DNA of 64,000 bases from Hydrocarboniphaga sp. (GCF_028291725.1 NZ_JAQGNT010000064.1:1-64000); one strand, 5' to 3'. Shown: positions 1 through 8,478, counted from the first letter of the stretch. Numbers and translations: made by a program. The notes: a model not told the origin generated them from the letters alone.

Positions 1-124
1 TCCGGGCCGTGTGCGATGCAAGGAAGAAAGCACAGCAATAGTGGTGACTATTGCGAGCATTTCTGACGCAGCAGCGTGCGCGGAACGGGCGGTCGGGCAC
101 ATCTGATTTCTCCGATTCAGCGGA
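1..124. other. Left edge, no gene called
   Basis: No convincing gene is visible before the stop codon of the MaoC-like gene. A perfect 8-bp inverted repeat (gcaatagt / actattgc, 4-base loop) sits at 35-54. A reading frame on the minus strand opens with ATG at 60 and runs off the left edge, but its 20 codons are too few to identify. Confidence 0.4.
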
Positions 125-973
125 CTAACGGATCAGCCCGCTCAGATACGTGCGTTCCTTGTTCGCCGCGAGCATCAGGAATTCGTGTCCCTTGCTGGTC
201 ACGGAGCGCTTTACCACCGCCTTGGCCGGCAGCATCAGCGGCGCGCGGTACTGCACCTGCAGTTCCCTGGGCGCGCCGTCGAGATCGCCTTCCAGCAGCG
301 CCGCGCAACGCGCGACCGTCCACATACCGTGCGCAATCGCCTGCTTGAAACCGAACAGGCGCGCGGTCAGCGGGAACAGGTGGATCGGGTTGTAGTCCTG
401 CGATACCGCCGCGTAACGGCGGCCCGTGTTGGCCGGTGCATCGATCGGCTTGTAATCGGCAAGGCCGGCCAGCACCGGCTCGGGCATCTTGCCCTTGGGC
501 ATGTCGGTCTTCAGCCGCACCAGCGGCGTGGTCACCGACTTGTAGACCACCTCGCCGCTGGCATCGGTGAACTCGGCGAGCAGGTCGAAGATGATGGCGT
601 TGGGGATGCGCCGCGCCGGGCCGACGCTGGCGGTGACCTCGTAGACGCCGTCGATCGGCAGGCCGTGGGTCTGTTCGATCTTGTTGCGCAGATGGACCAG
701 GCCGAGCAGCGAGAACGGGAAATCGGGCTGGGTCATCAGCCACAGGTGCAGCGAAGTCGCCAGCACCTGCGGATAGGTAATCGGCATCGCGCTGGACTCG
801 GCAAAACCGCAGACCGCGCGATAGCGGTCGACCAGCGCAGCGTCGGCCCTGACGCCGGAAACCTTGACCGACAGCGGCGGGATCTTGGCGTCGGCGCCGG
901 GCTTGCGGCTGATCGTGCCCAGCGCTTTCAGCAGCAGCGGGCGGGCGTCCGGCAGTTTGGGCAGCGTTTGCAT
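125..973 (-). CDS. MaoC-like hot-dog dehydratase/hydratase family protein
   Basis: A protein of about 282 residues with the length of a two-domain (double hot-dog) MaoC-type protein. The C-terminal half carries a MaoC-like stretch, SQDYNPIH followed by a phenylalanine-rich segment and HGMWT, in which the Asp and His match the hydratase catalytic pair of this fold. Members hydrate enoyl-CoA or related thioesters, or act as HTD2-like dehydratases. It lies 62 bases after ccmI on the same strand but has no known role in cytochrome c maturation, so co-transcription may be incidental. Two adjacent ATG codons (976 and 973) could start it; I use the second. Substrate is unknown. Confidence 0.72.
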   Translation of the reverse strand: MQTLPKLPDARPLLLKALGTISRKPGADAKIPPLSVKVSGVRADAALVDRYRAVCGFAESSAMPITYPQVLATSLHLWLMTQPDFPFSLLGLVHLRNKIEQTHGLPIDGVYEVTASVGPARRIPNAIIFDLLAEFTDASGEVVYKSVTTPLVRLKTDMPKGKMPEPVLAGLADYKPIDAPANTGRRYAAVSQDYNPIHLFPLTARLFGFKQAIAHGMWTVARCAALLEGDLDGAPRELQVQYRAPLMLPAKAVVKRSVTSKGHEFLMLAANKERTYLSGLIR

Positions 974-1035
974 CATGCGGGCATTCCTGTACGGCCGTCA
1001 GGCGGCTCTTCCAATGGGTAAATTGATTGCGGACC

Positions 1036-2295
1036 TCAGGGCACGACCTGGTCGATCGTCAGCGCCAGTGGTTCGCCGGCCTCGGCCCGCGTCACCACCC
1101 GACTGCCCTGCAGATCACCGCTCTGTGCCTTTGCCTGGCCGCTGCCGCTGAGCCTGGCCGTCACGACCCAGCTGTCGAACTGCGACAGCTTCATCGTCGG
1201 CATCACCGCCATGCTGTCGTCAAGCCGCACATCCGCCGGCAATACCGGCGCGGGTCCGCGATTGACGGCGACCGGCATGGGCGGCCCGCTCTGGGCACGG
1301 GCGAAGACGATCAGGACCGCATCCTTCGGCGCTTTGTTACGCAGTTCTGGTGCCAGGCTCAAATGTACCTGCAACGCAACCGTCGACGGTGTGGCCTGCG
1401 CGGGCGCGGATTCTGGCGCAGCGGCCAAGCCGGGCGGCGCCGTGTCGGCCGGCGCGTCGCCGAGTTCCTGCAGGCGCTGCGCGATCACCGTGCGCAATTC
1501 GTCGGGGAGTTGCTGCGCCAGCAAGACACTCCAATGCTGACGCGCCAGTGCGGCGTCGCCCGCCTGGGCGGCCGCGAGCCCCGCATACCACAGGCTCTTG
1601 CCGTGCATCGGCTCGATCGCCAGCGCCTGGTCGAAAAGCTCGCGCGGACGACCGCTGAGATCGCGGTTGCCGGCCAGTGCCAGTGCCTCGCCTTCGCTGG
1701 TCAGTGCATCCGGGTTGCGGTGGTCGGTGATGCGATTGACCTGTGCATACGCGCGCGCCGAATCGGCGTAGCGCTGCAGCACGAAGTACGAGCGGCCGAG
1801 CATCGCCCAGCCATCGGCATCTTCGGGAGTCGATTCGAGTTGGCTCGCCAGCGTCGCGACCGCCTGTTCCATCGCCTCGGCGCTCATCGCCTCGGGCTTG
1901 GCTTCGCCGCTGACCAGGCGCTGCAGCTGCCAGCTGCCTTGCCAGTAGTAGTAACCGCCGGCAAACACGCCCAGCAGCAGCAACAGGATCAAGGCGGCGC
2001 GACGCGGCGGCGACGCAGTGCTGATCGGAGTGGCGGCGGCATCGACGGCGCCGACATCGTCGAGCAGCCGGCCGCCGGCTTCATCGCGCATCGCGGGCGC
2101 GGCATCGGCGGCGATCAGCCCGGCGGCGACCTCGTTGTCGATCTCGGTCAGGCGATGGCGATAGGCCTCGACATTGCTGGCGCGGCGCTGGGCCTCGGGG
2201 CTCGCGTGGCGCTGCCACCAGGGGCGCGACAGGCTCACAGCGGTGACGATGGTCAGCAGCGTCATCAGTGCAACCAACAGCATCGTTCCCGACAT
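1036..2295 (-). CDS. ccmI: Cytochrome c maturation protein CcmI
   Basis: CcmI is the apocytochrome c chaperone of System I, presenting the unfolded CXXCH apoprotein to the CcmFH heme lyase. The protein has a short N-terminal membrane segment, a cytoplasmic loop, a second membrane segment near residues 100-120 (AALILLLLLGVFAGGYYY), then a periplasmic TPR domain (ADGWAMLGRSYF, SLWYAGLAAAQAGD) and a C-terminal beta-rich domain. The ATG at 2295 overlaps the ccmH stop by one base (TGATG), which fixes the start; a longer reading would begin at a TTG. It is the last ccm gene of the operon. Confidence 0.93.
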   Translation of the reverse strand: MSGTMLLVALMTLLTIVTAVSLSRPWWQRHASPEAQRRASNVEAYRHRLTEIDNEVAAGLIAADAAPAMRDEAGGRLLDDVGAVDAAATPISTASPPRRAALILLLLLGVFAGGYYYWQGSWQLQRLVSGEAKPEAMSAEAMEQAVATLASQLESTPEDADGWAMLGRSYFVLQRYADSARAYAQVNRITDHRNPDALTSEGEALALAGNRDLSGRPRELFDQALAIEPMHGKSLWYAGLAAAQAGDAALARQHWSVLLAQQLPDELRTVIAQRLQELGDAPADTAPPGLAAAPESAPAQATPSTVALQVHLSLAPELRNKAPKDAVLIVFARAQSGPPMPVAVNRGPAPVLPADVRLDDSMAVMPTMKLSQFDSWVVTARLSGSGQAKAQSGDLQGSRVVTRAEAGEPLALTIDQVVP

Positions 2296-2762
2296 CAACG
2301 ACCATCCTCTTCCGACAGCAGGCGTTGCAGCGCCTGCTGATCAACCGCAACCGGCACCGGCCGGCGGCGCGAACGGCGCGTGAAAATCACCGCGGTAATC
2401 AAAGCCAGGGCCAGCAATACGAACGGGCCGAACCACAGCAGGATCGTGCGCGGTTTCAGCTGCGGCTTGTACAGCACGAAATCGCCATAGCGATCGGTCA
2501 TGTACTGGCGGATCTGCGCATCGCTGCGGCCTTCGGCGATCTGCCGATGAACCTGCTCGCGCAGATCCAGCGCCAGCGGCGCGGTCGAATCGGCAATAGT
2601 CTGGTTCTGGCACACCAGACAGCGCAGCTGGCTGATCAGCTGCTGATAGTGCTCCTGCTGCGCCCCGCTCAACGGCGGCAGCGGATCAATGGCGGCGGCG
2701 AACGAAACCGAAACCGCCAGGCTCATCAACAGGGCCGCAACGAGGGACGCAACGCGCATCAT
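2295..2762 (-). CDS. ccmH: Cytochrome c maturation protein CcmH (thioredoxin-like reductant)
   Basis: CcmH reduces or resolves the apocytochrome c haem-binding cysteines and partners CcmF and CcmG. An N-terminal signal segment is followed by the family motif LRCLVCQNQ (residues 47-55) with its redox CXXC pair, and one C-terminal membrane helix (ILLWFGPFVLLALALI). At 155 residues it is the short form, with the TPR part encoded separately by ccmI. Two ATG codons (2762, 2759) are possible starts, and the first overlaps the end of ccmG by four bases (ATGA). Confidence 0.94.
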   Translation of the reverse strand: MMRVASLVAALLMSLAVSVSFAAAIDPLPPLSGAQQEHYQQLISQLRCLVCQNQTIADSTAPLALDLREQVHRQIAEGRSDAQIRQYMTDRYGDFVLYKPQLKPRTILLWFGPFVLLALALITAVIFTRRSRRRPVPVAVDQQALQRLLSEEDGR

Positions 2763-3280
2763 GAAGCGCGGCCCGCCGTCATCAGCGGCGCGATGTGCTC
2801 ACGCCAGGCCTCGAGGGTCATCGGCCCGATCTGCTTGTACAGGATGCGGCCGTCGGCGCCGAGCACGAAGGTCTCCGGCACGCCGTAAACACCCCAGTCG
2901 AGGCCGGCCGTGCCCTGCTGATCGGCGATCACGCTGCGATACGGCAGGCCGTGACGGTCCAGCCATTGCTGTGCGGCCTCCTGCGTGTCCTTGTAATCCA
3001 TGCCGACGATTTCGACGCCGTATTCGTGCGCCAGCTGCATCAACACCGGATGCTCGACCTGGCAGCCGGCGCACCAGCTGGCGAAGAAGTTCACCAGCAC
3101 CGGCCGGCCCCGCAGATCCAGCGGCGTGACGCGTGCGCTGCCCTGCAGATTCGGCAGATCGAAAGCCGGCGCCGGCTTGCCGATCAGCGGGCTCGGCACC
3201 ACCCGCGGATCGAGCCTGAGCCCGTAACCGAGCAGCGCCAGCAGGCCGACGAGAACCACGATCGGAATGGCAAAACGCAT
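2759..3280 (-). CDS. ccmG: Thiol:disulfide interchange protein CcmG/DsbE
   Basis: A membrane-anchored periplasmic thioredoxin that keeps apocytochrome c cysteines reduced for haem attachment. One N-terminal helix (PIVVLVGLLALLGYGL) is followed by a thioredoxin fold with the active site FFASWCAGC and the cis-proline loop GVYGVPETF. The length of 173 residues is usual. It starts 3 bases after the ccmF stop and overlaps ccmH, as expected within this operon. Confidence 0.95.
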   Translation of the reverse strand: MRFAIPIVVLVGLLALLGYGLRLDPRVVPSPLIGKPAPAFDLPNLQGSARVTPLDLRGRPVLVNFFASWCAGCQVEHPVLMQLAHEYGVEIVGMDYKDTQEAAQQWLDRHGLPYRSVIADQQGTAGLDWGVYGVPETFVLGADGRILYKQIGPMTLEAWREHIAPLMTAGRAS

Positions 3281-3283
3281 CGT

Positions 3284-5254
3284 TCAGACCGCGGCTGTCG
3301 CGTCGCTTGCGGCGGCCGCGCGGGCATGACGCGCCAGGCGATAACGGCGATCGCTTGCAGCGAAGATGCCGCCGATGAACATCAGCACGCCGCCGAACCA
3401 GACCATGCGGATGAAGGGCTTGTAGTAGAGCCGCAAAGCCCAGTCCTGATCCCCGATCGGCTCGCCGAGCGCGACATACAGATCGCGGCGCGGATTGTGG
3501 TCGACCGCGGATTCGGTCATCACGCTGCCCTGCGAGGGATATAGCCGTTTTTCGGGCTGCAGCTTGGAGATCAACCGCCCGTTGCGCTCGACGATCACGC
3601 TGCCGGTGTCGGCGCGATAATTGACGCCTTCACTGTGCTGCGTACCCTGAAAAGTGAACGTGTAAGCGCCGATTTCGGCAGCCTGCCCCGGTGCCAGGCG
3701 CACGTCTTTTTCGACGCTGAACAAGCTCGCGTAGGTCACGCCGAAGATCCAGAAGCCGAGCCCCAGATGCGCCAGCGTCATGCCCCAGGTTCCGGACGGA
3801 ATGGAACGCAGGCCCTGCCAGCGATCACGCCTGGCGCGGACACGATGCACGACGTCGAGTAGCGCGCCGATCATCACCCACACTGCAAGCGCAGTGCCGA
3901 GTATCGCCATCCAGGCCCAGGAGCGTTCCAGCACGAACGGCAGCAGCACGGCGCAGATCACCGAGCCCAGCGCGATCCAGCGCAGGCTCCAAAGCGCGTC
4001 ACGCAGGCGCGCTTGTTTCCAGCCGACGCGTGCCGACATGCCGACCAGCACGGCCAGCGGCATCATCAGCGGCAAAAAGATCGAATTGAAATACGGCGGC
4101 CCGACCGAGATCTTGCCGATGCCGAGCGCGTCGACGACCAGCGGATAAAGCGTGCCGATCAGCACCGCAGCCGCTGCCGCGACCAGGAACACGTTGTTCA
4201 GCAGCAACAGGCCTTCACGCGACATCAGCTCGACCGCGCCGTCCGACACCAGCTTCGGCGCGCGGATCGCATACAACAGCAGCGCCGAGCCCAGCACCAC
4301 CGTCAGGAACGCCAGGATGAACACGCCGCGCGCCGGGTCGGTTGCGAAGGCATGCACCGACACCAGCACGCCCGAGCGCACCAGGAAGGTCCCAAGCAGC
4401 GACAGCGAGAACGCGAGGATCGCCAGCAGCACGGTCCAGGACTTGAGCACGCCGCGCTTCTCGGTCACCGCCAGCGAATGGATCAGCGCGGTGCCGACCA
4501 GCCAGGGCATGAAGGACGCATTCTCGACCGGGTCCCAGAACCACCAGCCGCCCCAGCCGAGCTCGTTGTAGGCCCACCAGGAACCCAGCGTGATGCCCAT
4601 CGTCAGGAACAGCCAGGCGGTCGTCGTCCACGGCCGTGTCCAGCGCGCCCAGGCGACGTCGAGCTTGCCGGTGATCAGGGCCGCGATCGCGAACGAGAAC
4701 GCGACCGACAGCCCGACATAGCCCATGTACAGCGTCGGCGGATGGATGATCAGACCCGGGTCCTGCAGCAACGGATTGAGGTCGTGGCCTTCCAGCGGCA
4801 CCGGGAACTGGCGCTCGAACGGATTGCTGGTGAACAGCATGAACAGCAGGAAGCCGACGCTGATCGAGCCCATTGTCGCCAGCACCAGCGCCGCGATGTC
4901 CGCCGGCAAACGGCGGCTAGACAGCGACACTGCGAAACCCCAGCCGGTCAGCATCAGCACCCAAAGCAGTAACGAACCTTCGTGCGCGCCCCAGACCGCG
5001 GACAGCCGATAGATCAGCGGCAGCGCTGAATGCGAATTGGCCTCGACGTACTTCAGCGAAAAATCGTTGTAGATGAAGGCCAGCGTCAGTGCGGCGTACG
5101 CGAGCACGATCAGGCCGAACTGCGTCTGCGCGCCGCTGACGCCGATCGCCAGCCAGCGCGAATCACGGCGCAGGTAGCCGATCACCGGCAGCACGGTCTG
5201 GGCGATCGCAACGCCCAGCGCGAGTATCAGGGCGAAGTGTCCGATCTCAGCCAT
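3284..5254 (-). CDS. ccmF: Haem lyase CcmF
   Basis: CcmF is the integral-membrane core of the System I haem lyase, which accepts haem from holo-CcmE and attaches it to apocytochrome c. The 656-residue protein has many membrane helices and the tryptophan-rich WWD signature (WGGWWFWDPVENASFMPW, about residues 233-250). This is the full family length. The gene is separated from ccmE by 284 bases of repeat sequence, the only sizeable gap within the ccm operon. Confidence 0.96.
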   Translation of the reverse strand: MAEIGHFALILALGVAIAQTVLPVIGYLRRDSRWLAIGVSGAQTQFGLIVLAYAALTLAFIYNDFSLKYVEANSHSALPLIYRLSAVWGAHEGSLLLWVLMLTGWGFAVSLSSRRLPADIAALVLATMGSISVGFLLFMLFTSNPFERQFPVPLEGHDLNPLLQDPGLIIHPPTLYMGYVGLSVAFSFAIAALITGKLDVAWARWTRPWTTTAWLFLTMGITLGSWWAYNELGWGGWWFWDPVENASFMPWLVGTALIHSLAVTEKRGVLKSWTVLLAILAFSLSLLGTFLVRSGVLVSVHAFATDPARGVFILAFLTVVLGSALLLYAIRAPKLVSDGAVELMSREGLLLLNNVFLVAAAAAVLIGTLYPLVVDALGIGKISVGPPYFNSIFLPLMMPLAVLVGMSARVGWKQARLRDALWSLRWIALGSVICAVLLPFVLERSWAWMAILGTALAVWVMIGALLDVVHRVRARRDRWQGLRSIPSGTWGMTLAHLGLGFWIFGVTYASLFSVEKDVRLAPGQAAEIGAYTFTFQGTQHSEGVNYRADTGSVIVERNGRLISKLQPEKRLYPSQGSVMTESAVDHNPRRDLYVALGEPIGDQDWALRLYYKPFIRMVWFGGVLMFIGGIFAASDRRYRLARHARAAAASDATAAV

Positions 5255-5538
5255 GGCTCAGCGCGCGCCGGCGGTCACAGCGAGACGAGTAGGTTGGGGT
5301 GAGCGCAGCGAACCCCAACATTGGCGCCGCGACGAGCGTTGGGGTTCCTGGAAAGCCCCGTGTTCCTTGTCCTTGCAGACCTGCTCACGGACCCTGAACC
5401 CCTGCGTAGGCTGGGATGGAGCGAAGCGCAATCCCAGCGCTGCGGCCCGAATCCAGCGCTGGGTTTCCGCTCCGCTGCAACCCAGCCTACGGGTGGGTCG
5501 GGCTCTCGATTCATGGAGAGGGAAAACGCCGACCCGCC
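5255..5538. repeat. Cluster of palindromic repeats between ccmE and ccmF
   Basis: This 284-bp gap holds several self-complementary units: 5290-5320 (GGTTGGGGTGAGCGCAGCG followed by AACCCCAAC), a half copy with GTTGGGGTT near 5338, 5403-5442 (GGCTGGGATGGAGCGAAGCG then CAATCCCAGC) and its inverted relative at 5453-5491 (CTGGGTTTCC then GCTGCAACCCAGCCTAC). The units share a GAGCG-AGCG core flanked by arms that pair. This looks like a dispersed REP-type palindrome family. It carries no plausible gene and could form mRNA hairpins that modulate or protect the ccm transcript. Confidence 0.75.
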
Positions 5539-6024
5539 TCATTCGACAACCCCGGCACTCGCCACATTGCCGTTCACTGACTTGAACGGCGCACAGGAAT
5601 GCTTGCCGTCCACGGTTTTCAGCGAGCTGGCGAGTTCCGGCGGCATGTAGTTCTCGTCGTGCTTGGCCAACACTTCGTCGGCCCTGAACGAGCCATCGTC
5701 GGCCACCATGCCGGTCGCGACGATGCCCTGCCCTTCACGGAACAGATCCGGAAGAATGCCCTCGTAGCGCACTTGCACTTTTTGCGCGCAATCGGCCAGC
5801 GTGAAATTGATCAGCAGACCGTCGCCGCGCTTTACGCTGCCGCGCTCGACCAGACCGCCGAGCCGCAGGCGCGCGTGCTTCGGCGCGGTCTGTGCGACCA
5901 GGTCACTGGGTGTGTAGAAATACATCATGTTCTTGCGCAGCGCGGTAAAGCCGAGCGCCGCCGCCAGCGCGATACCCGCCAGCAGAGCCCCGATCCACAT
6001 CATCCTGCCCTGGCGCTTTGTCAC
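5539..6024 (-). CDS. ccmE: Cytochrome c-type biogenesis haem chaperone CcmE
   Basis: CcmE carries haem covalently from CcmABCD to the CcmF lyase on the periplasmic side. An N-terminal anchor (MMWIGALLAGIALAAALGF) is followed by the OB-fold domain. The haem-binding histidine sits in the motif LAKHDENYMPPE, with the family tyrosine four residues later. The length of 161 residues is normal. Its ATG overlaps the ccmD stop by 4 bases. Confidence 0.95.
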   Translation of the reverse strand: MTKRQGRMMWIGALLAGIALAAALGFTALRKNMMYFYTPSDLVAQTAPKHARLRLGGLVERGSVKRGDGLLINFTLADCAQKVQVRYEGILPDLFREGQGIVATGMVADDGSFRADEVLAKHDENYMPPELASSLKTVDGKHSCAPFKSVNGNVASAGVVE

Positions 6025-6185
6025 TCGTGTTCTCCGGCCGTGTCTTCGTCTTCCGTCAGCTTACGCATCACGCCGGCGCGCGCGATGCCCGGCGTCAATA
6101 CGTTCCAGATCACCACCGCGGCGAATACGCCGAAGCTGCCCCAGACGTAGGGCGCATAACCGCCCATGGCAATGAACTCAGACAT
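6021..6185 (-). CDS. ccmD: Haem exporter accessory protein CcmD
   Basis: CcmD is a very small single-helix protein required to release holo-CcmE from the CcmABC complex. The 54-residue product starts MSEFIAMGGYAPYVWGSFG, the conserved start of the family, followed by one hydrophobic helix and a charged tail. The ATG at 6185 lies inside the end of ccmC; an upstream start at 6206 would add seven unconserved residues. It overlaps ccmE by 4 bases. Confidence 0.92.
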   Translation of the reverse strand: MSEFIAMGGYAPYVWGSFGVFAAVVIWNVLTPGIARAGVMRKLTEDEDTAGEHE

Positions 6186-6933
6186 TCCCGGCCGCCTCGC
6201 GTTCAAGCCGCCAGTTTCGCACCCAGGCGCTGCGGCGTTCGCGGATCAGCAGCTCGTTCTGTACGCGCTGCAACACCGCCCAGGCAAAGAACGCCATGCA
6301 GCCGAAAGTCATCGCCAGCAGCGGCCACAGCATCGCTGGCACGATCGACGGCTTGCCGATCCGGGAGATGGTCGGCCCCTGGTGCAGGCTGTTCCACCAC
6401 TCCACCGAGTAATGCACGATCGGCACGTTGACCACGCCGACCAGCGCCAGCAGGCCGCAGGCGCGTGCGCCGGCGCGCGGATCTTCGAACGCCTGGTTCA
6501 GGCCGATCACGCCGAGGTACAGGAACAGCAGCACCAGCTCCGCGGTCAGGCGCGCGTCCCAGACCCAGTACGCGCCCCACATCGGCTTGCCCCAGAGCAT
6601 TCCGGTGACCAGGGCCATCGCAGTGAAACTGGCACCGACCGGTGCGATCGCCACGACCACGCACTCGGCCAGCTTGATCCGCCAGATGATCGCGACCACC
6701 GCGGCGGCAGCCATCGCAACGTAGCCCGACAGCGACAGCCAAGCCGCCGGCACGTGCACGTAGATGATCCGGAACGCATCGCCCTGCTGGTAGTCCGCCG
6801 GCGCCAGCACCAGGCCGCCAACCAGGCCGTAACCGATCAGCAGCGCCGCGATCACCGCCAGCCAGGGCGAAAAGCGATCAGCCAGACGATAGAACGTCGG
6901 CGGCGAAGCAAGCCGATGAAACCAGGTCCACAT
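6178..6933 (-). CDS. ccmC: Haem exporter protein CcmC
   Basis: CcmC is a six-helix membrane protein that binds haem through the WWD domain and loads it onto CcmE. The signature WGAYWVWDARLT (residues about 119-130) and conserved flanking histidines are present. The length of 251 residues is typical. It lies 21 bases after ccmB and overlaps ccmD by 8 bases. Confidence 0.96.
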   Translation of the reverse strand: MWTWFHRLASPPTFYRLADRFSPWLAVIAALLIGYGLVGGLVLAPADYQQGDAFRIIYVHVPAAWLSLSGYVAMAAAAVVAIIWRIKLAECVVVAIAPVGASFTAMALVTGMLWGKPMWGAYWVWDARLTAELVLLFLYLGVIGLNQAFEDPRAGARACGLLALVGVVNVPIVHYSVEWWNSLHQGPTISRIGKPSIVPAMLWPLLAMTFGCMAFFAWAVLQRVQNELLIRERRSAWVRNWRLEREAAGNV

Positions 6934-6954
6934 GGAATAGTTGATCGGGTGGGT

Positions 6955-7623
6955 TCAGTCGAAGCTGTTACGCAAAGCCGCGGTTGCGGCGAGGGGCAAA
7001 AGACAGAGCCCGAGGACGAGCAGCGATGCCAGCAAGTATAACGGACCGGCCGCATCCAGACCCGCGGCGGCGGCGCGTGCGGCGCCGGCACCGAAGATCA
7101 CCACCGGCCCGATCAGGGGCAGCACCAGAACCGGCAGCAGCACCGCGGCGCGCGGCAGCCCGACCGTCAATGCCGCCGCGAAGCCGCCGATCAGGCTGAG
7201 CATCGGCGTGCCGAGCAACAGGCCGGCCAGCAGGCTGCCCAGCACCGCGCTCGGAACGCCCAGCTGCAGCGCCAGCGGCATCGCCAGCAGCGCCAGCGGC
7301 AGTCCGCCTAGCAGCCAGTGGCCGCTGAGCTTGGCGTAGACCACGGCAATCGGGCCATGCGGCGCCAGGAACATCTGCTCCAGCGTGCCGTCGTCGAAAT
7401 CGGCGCGGAACAAACGATCCAGGTTCAACAAGGCCGACAGCAGCGCGCCGACCCAGAGCACCGCCGGCGCGAACGCGGCCAGCTGGGGATCATTGGGTTT
7501 GCCGCCGAGCGCGAACAGCGTGACCACGATCAGATAAAACAGCGGCGGCAGCAGCCAGTCGCCCTTGTGGCGGGCCGCGACGCGCAGCTCGCGGCGCAGC
7601 GCCGCGGCGAAGGCGCGCAACAT
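6955..7623 (-). CDS. ccmB: Haem exporter permease CcmB
   Basis: CcmB is the membrane permease of the CcmAB ABC complex, which uses ATP to release holo-CcmE from CcmC. The 222-residue protein shows about six hydrophobic helices and the family start MLRAFAAALRRELRVAARH. Its ATG shares one base with the ccmA stop (TGATG), implying translational coupling. Confidence 0.94.
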   Translation of the reverse strand: MLRAFAAALRRELRVAARHKGDWLLPPLFYLIVVTLFALGGKPNDPQLAAFAPAVLWVGALLSALLNLDRLFRADFDDGTLEQMFLAPHGPIAVVYAKLSGHWLLGGLPLALLAMPLALQLGVPSAVLGSLLAGLLLGTPMLSLIGGFAAALTVGLPRAAVLLPVLVLPLIGPVVIFGAGAARAAAAGLDAAGPLYLLASLLVLGLCLLPLAATAALRNSFD

Positions 7624-8210
7624 CAGCCGATCTCCAGCAACTGCAGGCGATCACGGCCCACCGGCAGCGCCTGATGGCTGGTGACCAGCGCCCCGCCGTC
7701 GCGCTGCAAATGTTCATCCAGCATCTGCCCGACATAAGCGAGGCCTTCGGCGTCGAGCGCGGCCAGCGGCTCGTCCAGCAGCCACAAGGGACGCGGCGCG
7801 ATCAGCAGGCGTACCAGCGCCGCCCGGCGTTTCTGCCCAGCCGACAGCGTGCGGCACGGACGATGCCGCAGCTTCGCCAGGCCGAGCCGCTCGAGCGCAC
7901 CGGCGATGGCCGAAGCATCGCAGTGCTGCAGCGCGCACCAGAACTGCAGGTTCTCCAGCACGCTCAGATCGCCGTTCAGCGCGTTCTTGTGCCCGAGCCA
8001 GTGCAGCCCGCCCGCCGTCCGTTCGACTTTGCCGGAAACCGGGGATCGCAGGCCTGCCAGAACCTCAAGCAACGAAGTCTTGCCAGTGCCGTTGCGACCG
8101 CGCAGGTGCACCAGCTGGCCGCAGCCGACCGCGATCGTCAGCTCACGCAGCAGCACGCGATCACCGCGGCCGACGCTGAGACTCTCCGTTCGCAGCAGCA
8201 GGTCGCTCAA
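7623..8210 (-). CDS. ccmA: Cytochrome c biogenesis ATP-binding export protein CcmA
   Basis: The ATPase subunit of CcmAB. Walker A (GRNGTGKTS), the ABC signature (LSAGQKRRA) and Walker B (LWLLDEPLAALD) are all visible. No ATG fits: the best start is TTG at 8210, giving SDLLLRTESLSVGRGDRV at the usual family position, whereas the longer open frame to 8312 runs through tRNA sequence. The start lies only 38 bases from the tRNA-Leu 3' end, so the native promoter was probably upstream of or within the tRNA and is now separated from the operon by the inserted element. Confidence 0.92.
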   Translation of the reverse strand: MSDLLLRTESLSVGRGDRVLLRELTIAVGCGQLVHLRGRNGTGKTSLLEVLAGLRSPVSGKVERTAGGLHWLGHKNALNGDLSVLENLQFWCALQHCDASAIAGALERLGLAKLRHRPCRTLSAGQKRRAALVRLLIAPRPLWLLDEPLAALDAEGLAYVGQMLDEHLQRDGGALVTSHQALPVGRDRLQLLEIG

Positions 8211-8248
8211 GATCGTCGAGTGGATCGAAAGAAGTGGAAGAAACGCTA

Positions 8249-8303
8249 TGGTGCCCGAGGCCGGAATCGAACCGGCATAACCGCGAGGTCGAGGGATTTT
8301 AAG
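8249..8303 (-). other. Attachment site: 3' fragment of tRNA-Leu(UAA)
   Basis: Read on the minus strand, this stretch gives an anticodon loop CTTAAAA (anticodon UAA), the 3' side of the anticodon stem, a long class II variable arm, a perfect T arm (GCCGG-TTCGATT-CCGGC), the acceptor strand CTCGGGC and an encoded CCA. The 5' half is absent: upstream sequence neither pairs with the anticodon stem nor forms a D arm. Such a 3' tRNA fragment beside a tyrosine recombinase gene is the usual end of an element integrated into a tRNA gene. The intact tRNA should lie at the other end, to the right of this window. Confidence 0.85.
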
Positions 8304-8313
8304 CAGGAGCATG

Positions 8314-8339
8314 AGGTCAGCGCCAAAGTACGCTGACCT
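8314..8339. repeat. 9-bp inverted repeat next to the attachment site
   Basis: Arms aggtcagcg (8314-8322) and cgctgacct (8331-8339) are perfectly complementary around an 8-base spacer. The repeat sits 10 bases inside the element from the tRNA fragment, where recombinase or excisionase arm sites are expected. No T-run follows on either side, so a terminator is unlikely. Confidence 0.5.
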
Positions 8340-8478
8340 GCGAAAAAGCCCGCCACAGCTGGTTTCTCGGGGGTTTATCAGCAGACATTATACGCAGGCG
8401 CCCGATCGAATCCGCCCCGATTCTCTCTCGCCTGGCTCCTAGCTGGCTCCTGGAATCCGGGCTTTCTCAGGAGCATTT

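Noticed and set aside
185-1021. Long plus-strand frame opposite the MaoC-like gene
   Set aside because: Arg/Gln/His-rich composition artefact; the minus strand has the recognisable protein.
1027-2340. 437-codon plus-strand frame opposite ccmI
   Set aside because: Shadow of ccmI with no domain; ccmI motifs and overlaps settle the strand.
3635-4972. Plus-strand frames within ccmF
   Set aside because: Shadows of a conserved membrane protein gene.
5290-5500. Possible CRISPR array in the ccmE-ccmF gap
   Set aside because: Units vary in sequence and spacing and are palindromic in opposite orientations; no uniform repeat-spacer pattern or cas genes.
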